This document shows, in pieces, positions 7,901 to 12,367 of a stretch of DNA of 12,367 bases (positions within the stretch are counted from its first letter, which is position 1; the number at the start of each line of letters is the position of its first letter). The stretch comes from Physocladia obscura (taxonomy: Eukaryota; Chytridiomycota; Chytridiomycetes; Chytridiales; Chytriomycetaceae). The DNA is taken from positions 1 through 12,367 of the forward strand of contig JADGJH010001035.1 of the NCBI GenBank assembly GCA_027596945.1, read 5' to 3'. The notes under the pieces are model-generated. The model searched no databases. It was given only the letters and a program-made list of their open reading frames with translations, and was not told where the DNA came from. The translations under genes were made by a program, and so were the position numbers.

Positions 7901-8969
7901 TCCAGATACTCCAAGAGATCCGCTGCTATTGCTTTCGAATGCGCTACGACGTTTTATTGGGTTATTGATATAAGAATTAGATCCATTATATAGAGACATT
8001 CGATTTGAGCCCGAAGAACTTCCTGAATTATGTTGATTTCCAAGCAGGGATGGCTTTTGCAGTTGAGAAGAAGGCAAAATTAACGATCTGGCAGGTGCTT
8101 GTCGTGAAACATCAAATACCGAAGAGTTGGGATTACTGAATCGAGATGCATCGGGAGACACATTGCGGCGGATATATTGATTCTTTTCTGATGAGTCAAA
8201 AATATTGTTTCGCATATATTGCGTATTAGATGAAGACGGTGAATTATTCGACTCTCGACCAGCAATCCTTGAATATCTGTCACTAGAATGTTCGGAATCA
8301 ATATGACAAGAGAAAAACAAAAAACAAACCCGCTAGGTCCAGTTGCGAATATCTCATCTCTTGGATGAGGCATGGAAGATTGTGAATATCTTGAAGCCGT
8401 GTTTGATGGGGCACGTGGAAGATAATAATCTCTATGAGACAGAGAGTCTCTGTCGCGATCCCATTGAGATTTTAAGCCTGCACCTGTAGAAATCGAGGCT
8501 ATTGAAGATGAAGCAGTGTTGGTTGATTTGAACGTAGTAGGTGGCGGTGGTAATATTGTCGATGAATCTTTTTGTTTACCGAGCGATGATGATTCGGATA
8601 GCGCTAGGGGACGATAATATCCGCCACCTCCACTGCCTGAGCCAGACGATGAACGCATCACCTGGCATCACACAGCCGTTCGTTAGCCATAAATAAAAGA
8701 AAAGCAAAAAACCAACAAAAAACAACAACAAAAATTGCAAAAAAAAGGCTTACATCAGGCGAAGAGTAATAATCATTATTTCGCCGCAGTGAAGAAGACG
8801 ACGATGACGGCGGCGGCCACAGCTGTGCACGTGATTTGGGAGCTGGGCTGGGCGGAGCTGGACTAGACGATTGTTGCGCATTCCCGACCGCTGATCCGCT
8901 TCGTTGGCCGTGCCCTGGAAGAGTCGGCGGCGGTGGAGGCGGTGGGAAGCTGGTGTTCTTTCCGCTCAT
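4944..8969 (-). CDS. NCoR/SMRT (Snt1-like) co-repressor with two SANT domains, 4 exons
   Basis: Exons 8969-8754, 8661-8330, 8282-7292 and 7238-4944 join in frame to 3,834 nt (1,277 residues). The N-terminal half (1-510) is low-complexity: a proline run near residues 9-15, then Ser/Gly/Gln-rich. Then come an acidic Ala/Glu helix (about 550-570), a charged helical region (about 595-691), the family motif HTVADPPMIIDPLERR (768-783), SANT1 (811-862; WSEKDRELF ... NKTTQDCIQYYYREK), SANT2 (966-1018; RWTVDEK ... CEDFYNSYKRKLNLD) and a Tyr/Pro/Gln-rich tail. In the NCoR family, SANT1 plus its preceding helix binds and activates a class I histone deacetylase through inositol phosphate; the YYY motif is kept. 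Nuclear scaffold role is inferred from family. Length is near yeast Snt1 and much shorter than vertebrate NCoR. The start is an ATG after an in-frame TGA about 50 bases upstream. Family call strong; exon borders supported by frame only. Confidence 0.87.
5046..5075 (-). repeat. Polyglutamine tract in the co-repressor tail
   Basis: Codons here encode QQQQPQQQQL (residues about 1235-1244) as a mix of CAA and CAG. Short glutamine runs are common in co-regulator tails and may vary in length between strains. Confidence 0.7.
7239..7291 (-). other. Co-repressor intron 3 (53 nt, phase 0)
   Basis: Donor ATT|GTCAGT, acceptor CATAATTTAG. It joins GEDEGI to IGTPEDVDFEE, keeping the acidic stretch open; the unspliced frame hits TAA inside it. 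Confidence 0.75.
8283..8329 (-). other. Co-repressor intron 2 (47 nt, phase 2)
   Basis: Donor GG|GTTTGT, pyrimidine-rich body, acceptor CATTCTAG. It joins ATGPSG to DRYSRIAGRE in frame. Confidence 0.75.
8662..8753 (-). other. Co-repressor intron 1 (92 nt, phase 0)
   Basis: Donor GAT|GTAAGC, long T-rich body, GGCTAAC branch motif, acceptor GATGCCAG. It joins DYYSSPD to VMRSSSGSG. This is the longest and most canonical intron in the window. Confidence 0.8.
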
Positions 8970-9250
8970 AACGTGACGTGGCTCCAGATGGTGATTTGTC
9001 GTTTTGATCTTTTGGAAAAGTTTTTTTCATCAACGTTTGGCACAAAATCATGGTCAGAAAACTTTCTTCCTTTTGTTTCAAATGTAAAAAAACATTCCAA
9101 TCCACGATGGTAACGTGGGTACTCAACTCAAAGTAGCAAATTTTTGCTCATGTTGGTGGTGAGAAATTGGATATTTTGCCACCTTTTGCCAGTTGCACCT
9201 GGACAGCTTTTGCTGCTCGCAAAGACTCAAGCAGCTCATCTGAACTTAGC
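8970..9250 (-). promoter_or_regulatory. Presumed 5' region of the co-repressor gene
   Basis: This is the sequence upstream of the ATG at 8969. It still contains CG dinucleotides, including TGACGTGG at 8974-8981 on the plus strand, a CRE-like sequence just before the ATG. No TATA box or start site can be assigned. It is the last CpG-containing stretch before the AT-rich right flank, so the promoter probably lies here. Confidence 0.35.
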
Positions 9251-10197
9251 TGTGATTAAGTTATAAGATTGTAATGAAAAGTTCCTCTGACTATGCATTT
9301 GCTTTCAAATTTCTTTTCTATCTTTTCATGAAGTTTTTATTTTCAGTTTCTTATTTGCTAATCTTGAAACTCTCTAATTCTGTTCCTTTCATTCTCATTT
9401 TTATTGAGCTAAATACTTTTTTTTGTGATTCTTCGCATTCTTTGTGTTTTTTGGAAGATAATTACATATTTAGAGACTCAATATTATAAAAAATACCAGC
9501 CACAATTGTTTGGATGATTCTAGAGTAGATCAGTTTGCAGTTTTTCAAATAGTTTATTAAATAGCTTCAATTTTTCGGTGAGTTTGAGCTTGGATCTTTC
9601 AACTTCAAATTTCATGAATGTTTTCATTTTTCCACTTTGTCAGCATAGTTTAAGTGTGACTTTATTAAATAACTTGAAACAAGAAAACACAAACACATTT
9701 ATTTTCCTCAACTTTTTTCAATTCAAAATATCATGAGGTAATTCTGAGCGAGTTGCTGTTTTTGAAAAAAAAAATTAAAAAATAAAAAATAAAAAATACA
9801 AGCTGAAATGGAAAAAATGACACTTTGCAGGAAGACAATCATCATGAACTAAATTTCAAAGGCACAAGTTGTAAGAAAGGCAAAGGGGAAATTTGAAAAA
9901 AAGTTAAACATGTATTAGGAGGCAGACAAGCCCACCCCCACAACAATACTGGAAATTAAGAGTATATCAATACTAAGGCCATTATTTAGTACTTTAGGTT
10001 ATACCCAAACACTATGGATAGTATGTTGAAGTATACGCAACTCTGTGGTGAGATGTGTATTAGAAAACAAGTATAAATCTTTATTAATTTAAGGTTTATT
10101 TGTTTCTTCTCAAATAAAAGAAATAGATTGTTTGCCTTAGTTTATATCAATAAAGTTAAAATATAAAAATAGCTTTATTTACAGGCAGTTGATAAAA
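9251..10197. other. AT-rich intergenic stretch, no gene seen
   Basis: T-rich then A-rich sequence with four CG dinucleotides (9434, 9576, 9749, 10036). A hydrophobic plus-strand frame at 9274-9489 is a by-product of T-richness. I see no domains or RNA genes. Confidence 0.6.
9776..9796. repeat. (TAAAAAA)x3 microsatellite
   Basis: Three exact 7-base units, preceded by an A-run. Confidence 0.85.
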
Positions 10198-10208
10198 GCA
10201 AACAATCT
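10125..10208. repeat. 11-bp inverted repeat pair around 62 bases
   Basis: agattgtttgc at 10125-10135 is inverted as gcaaacaatct at 10198-10208. It could mark a small non-autonomous element or be chance in AT-rich DNA; no target duplication was seen. Confidence 0.3.
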
Positions 10209-10225
10209 TTATGAAAAAATTAAAC

Positions 10226-11058
10226 GATGCTGTTTCAACTGATCTGTTGTTCTTACTGTGATACACTACTGCAGAGGTGCCAACAAAATCAACAGAGAAC
10301 CTTTGAGAAGAAACTGGTATGTCCACTAGTTAATAGTAAGAGACCCACTCCACTTACTATAATGTTCAAATGCCTGGAAACACACACTCTCCTGGATCAT
10401 CCTACACAAGAGCATGGCTTGCACAGTAAACTAAGGAAGAGAGTGAGAAATGCTCTGCAACATACAAGGGTTTTGAACATAAGCATTTTCATAAATAATT
10501 GTATTAGAAATCAATAGAAACATTTAGAAAATGTAGAAAAGACAAAAGACAGTTGCAAGATACTATGGAGGCATCCACAGTCTCTTGTACCAACAGATCT
10601 GAATATGTTGATGATAACAGCACATGTATTCACTGTTGGCACAGTCAACTTTAGTTAATTGATAAAGATATTAAGCTATTTATTAACTAAAACAGTGATT
10701 TGTCTAAAGTCAACAAAGACTAAGTGAAGAAACCAACTGCCATTCACTATGACATCAATCATTTTGAGTTAAAACCAATAACAGAAAAACCATATTTGTT
10801 TGATTTCTCAAACATATTTTCATTGAAGAGAAAAACTCAAAGATACCTTTATACTGATCTATTTGAAATGCATGTATTTGAAATACTATTTCAAATTCAG
10901 AGGCATCTTAAGTACAAAAAAAGCTATAAATAGGGCTCTGGATTCCTTTTTTTGTGTAGAGGCTTAACAAATAAAAAACTCTCTCAACTCTTAAACTTAA
11001 AGTCTACTGTCAAGCTTTTAATAAACTAACTGGAATATCAACATAGCAGAGGAAAAAA
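10226..11058. other. CpG-free unassigned stretch with weak ORFs
   Basis: Between the CG at 10225 and the CG at 11138 there is none, as in the left flank. Two plus-strand frames are open: 10227-10517 (96 codons, a CSYC-DTLLQRC start and a basic HSKLRKRVRNALQH segment) and 10724-10933 (69 codons with a non-ATG start, basic at its end). Neither matches a family I know. The shared CpG loss suggests old transposon sequence. Confidence 0.35.
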
Positions 11059-11112
11059 GAGGTGGGCAGGATAGAGGAAACAGGAAAAGAGAGATGGGCA
11101 GGATAGAGGAAA
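11059..11112. repeat. 22-bp direct repeat, 32-bp offset
   Basis: gaggtgggcaggatagagga at 11059 recurs as gagatgggcaggatagagga at 11091, each followed by aa, with one mismatch. The 32-base offset is not a multiple of three, so the duplication breaks any frame through it. Confidence 0.8.
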
Positions 11113-11263
11113 GAGAGACTTGGCTAACATTATCAACCGTGATGCTGTTCCTGACATTATGGAGGCACAAGAAATTTATCAAGGTGCTGAGAATGCTAAA
11201 AATGACAATGCTGAGGAAGAGCAAGACAAAATTGATGCAAATTCAAATGGATGGCAATTATGA
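11075..11263 (+). pseudogene. Charged ORF relic, 62 codons, ending just before the right repeat
   Basis: This plus-strand frame is open from after a TAG at 11072-11074 to TGA at 11261-11263. It reads DRGKRDLANIINRDAVPDIM then MEAQEIYQGAENAKNDNAEE in its second half: an acidic, helix-like tail with sensible amino acid use but no start codon. It runs opposite to the recombinase and stops about 10 bases before the repeat begins. Possibly the 3' end of another transposon ORF; no family recognised. Confidence 0.3.
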
Positions 11264-11269
11264 TGCGTT

Positions 11270-11740
11270 GGCACAATAAATACATACATATTTATATTTT
11301 TGATATTTACAATTTAATTTATTTGCTCAAACCTTAAGTTAATCATTCATTGCCACTATTATTATATAATAATGTCACATTCACACTCACTAAGGATTAA
11401 CACATAAAATGATAAAAAATTCTCATTTACTTTGCCAATTATTTTCATTATTAGAAAATTACAATTCAAGTCTGAAATATTCTTGCATGATGGTTGAGTT
11501 TGTTCAAAACATCTTGAATGTAATCAATAATTATCTTAATAAATATTTATTTATTTATATTGCTGTTTGTCTGTTTGTTTCATTTTTTTGATTATTCATG
11601 TTTTGCTTTTTCTTATTAATTTGTTTTGTTTCTCTTTGGGTTTTGGAGTTGAATTAATAAATTGAAAATGTTTTGAAAAATGGTGTGTTGTTTGCAGGAT
11701 GCAAACAGCTCTGCAAGGCCTGGGACAAATCTAGCAATGC
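11270..11740 (-). repeat. Dispersed repeat, right copy
   Basis: Second copy, same orientation, of the repeat at 100-800 (shared blocks given there). It includes a 16-bp perfect palindrome, attattatataataat, at 11358-11373, with a related AT palindrome in the left copy near 229-243. The minus-strand C-terminal frame of the recombinase gene enters this block, so the repeat is probably the terminal region of that element. Confidence 0.65.
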
Positions 11741-12230
11741 TGTGGTCAACAGGCTGGGTTGAATTGTTCAAGGAATAAGGTTGGGTAAAACACAGGCAGA
11801 TGGGGATGTTGCCAAGACACCCAACCAAGCTTGCAAGGTGTGTCCAACCAGGGTCCGAGAGAGGAGAGCTCAGCCTGGCCGCCAAGCTAGTGTGTTGTTC
11901 AATATCCAGTTGGAGGTAAGCCAGGTATGTGTCAGACACCCATCGTCCCAGCGCTTGAGTTTCATATTCGGTGTATCCCAGGTTTGCTGCTGTAGTTGTG
12001 CCCCCAATGTGAAAGCTGTGTCCTATGTAGTGGTTGGGGTTTTCTCCAATGGTGGGGAGAAGCAAACAGATTGATTTGATGAGGAAGTCACCTGAAAAGG
12101 GACAACCGGAAGGGAGCAAAAAGAGGGGGGCATTTGGTGCCATGGAGAAGCTGGTGACAAGCTTGAAGAGGAGATGCACAGTGCAACAGGCTGGGTCAGT
12201 GCAAGTCCAATAGTAAGGGTGACCCCTTTG
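11616..12230 (-). pseudogene. Tyrosine recombinase of a Crypton/DIRS-like transposon, inactivated
   Basis: The minus frame is open from 12230 to the stop at 11616. It carries the C-terminal catalytic half of a eukaryotic transposon tyrosine recombinase: DPACC near the start, APLFLLPSGCPFSGDFLIKSI, then GHSFHIGGTTTAA (around 12026-11988) and LGRWVSDTYLAYLQ (around 11951-11910). The family normally has HxxR; here it is HSFH, so the catalytic Arg is His (codon CAC at 12011-12009). The Trp and candidate nucleophile Tyr (in SDTY) are retained. Upstream, KGVTLTIG in a different frame (about 12228-12205) looks like the preceding family segment, so there is also a frameshift. No ATG suits the frame. 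Such enzymes cut and rejoin DNA to mobilise Cryptons and DIRS/Ngaro elements; which class cannot be told, because no reverse transcriptase is visible. Confidence 0.65.
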
Positions 12231-12233
12231 TTA

Positions 12234-12367
12234 AAATTCCATGACCAGTGGCAACAGTCTGGAATAATTCACTGCCAAATAAAATAATCTATCCATTCTT
12301 TGTGTACAATAAATAAGAATTGAAATACAAAGCTTTTATTAAAGATTTGGAATTTAAGTTCTAATCA
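12234..12367. other. Right window edge, no feature resolved
   Basis: AT-rich sequence that may be the upstream part of the recombinase gene, cut by the window end. Minus-strand peptide fragments exist here but none is convincing. Confidence 0.3.

Noticed and set aside
3764..8969. A nematode-type operon
   Set aside because: The spacing would suit one, but intron acceptors lack the TTTTCAG consensus, branch motifs look fungal, and no trans-splice acceptor is evident before the second ATG. Co-transcription stays possible, an operon is not claimed.
9274..9489. Hydrophobic 71-codon plus-strand ORF as a membrane protein
   Set aside because: Its Phe/Leu richness follows from T-runs; there is no homology, no splice context and it sits in noncoding AT-rich sequence.
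100..11740. The two repeat copies as the LTR pair of one large retroelement containing the genes
   Set aside because: The copies differ by indels and many substitutions, the interior holds intron-bearing host genes, and there is no gag/pol.
1..12367. CRISPR arrays, rRNA, tRNA genes, prokaryotic operons
   Set aside because: None seen; spliced genes and AATAAA signals show a eukaryotic nuclear locus.

Overview
The window is nuclear DNA from a eukaryote. Two protein genes on the minus strand are interrupted by six short spliceosomal introns (46-92 nt) with GT donors, AG acceptors and CTAAC/CTGAC/TTGAC-type branch motifs. That intron style, and a co-repressor about the size of yeast Snt1, suggest a fungus, perhaps an early-diverging or repeat-rich one. 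Another opisthokont with tiny introns is not excluded, and I cannot name a genus.

Layout. Positions 1-3740 are AT-rich repeat debris: one copy of a dispersed repeat (about 100-800), a decayed gene with a Myb/SANT-like domain and coiled coil (about 1083-1907, minus), an unassigned ORF relic (2548-2778, plus) running into a perfect 29-bp inverted repeat (2729-2790), an imperfect 67-bp tandem duplication, and a broken PHD zinc finger (3330-3436, plus). Positions 3740-9240 are a compact, CpG-rich gene island with two head-to-tail minus-strand genes. First in transcription order is a 1,277-residue NCoR/SMRT (Snt1)-type co-repressor scaffold with two SANT domains (8969-4944, four exons). Only 59 bases after its stop comes a 324-residue class IV PLP-dependent aminotransferase-like enzyme (4884-3764, four exons). 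Positions 9250-12367 are again AT-rich and repeat-derived. They hold a second copy of the left repeat in the same orientation (about 11270-11740) joined to a dead tyrosine-recombinase gene (12230-11616, minus).

How it fits together. The co-repressor should act in the nucleus, its SANT1 region resembling the histone-deacetylase-activating module of the NCoR family. The aminotransferase is probably a soluble metabolic enzyme of unknown substrate. I see no evidence that they share a pathway; what is notable is their extreme closeness, with the first gene's poly(A) signal lying 23 bases before the second gene's ATG.

The strongest whole-window signal is CpG content. I found no CG dinucleotide in the first 2,443 bases and very few in the right flank, whereas the gene island is full of them. 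Several disabling changes in the relics (CGA to TGA stops, and CGC to CAC at a recombinase arginine position) are what deamination of methylated CpG would produce. The window therefore looks like an unmethylated two-gene island in heavily methylated, decayed transposon DNA.
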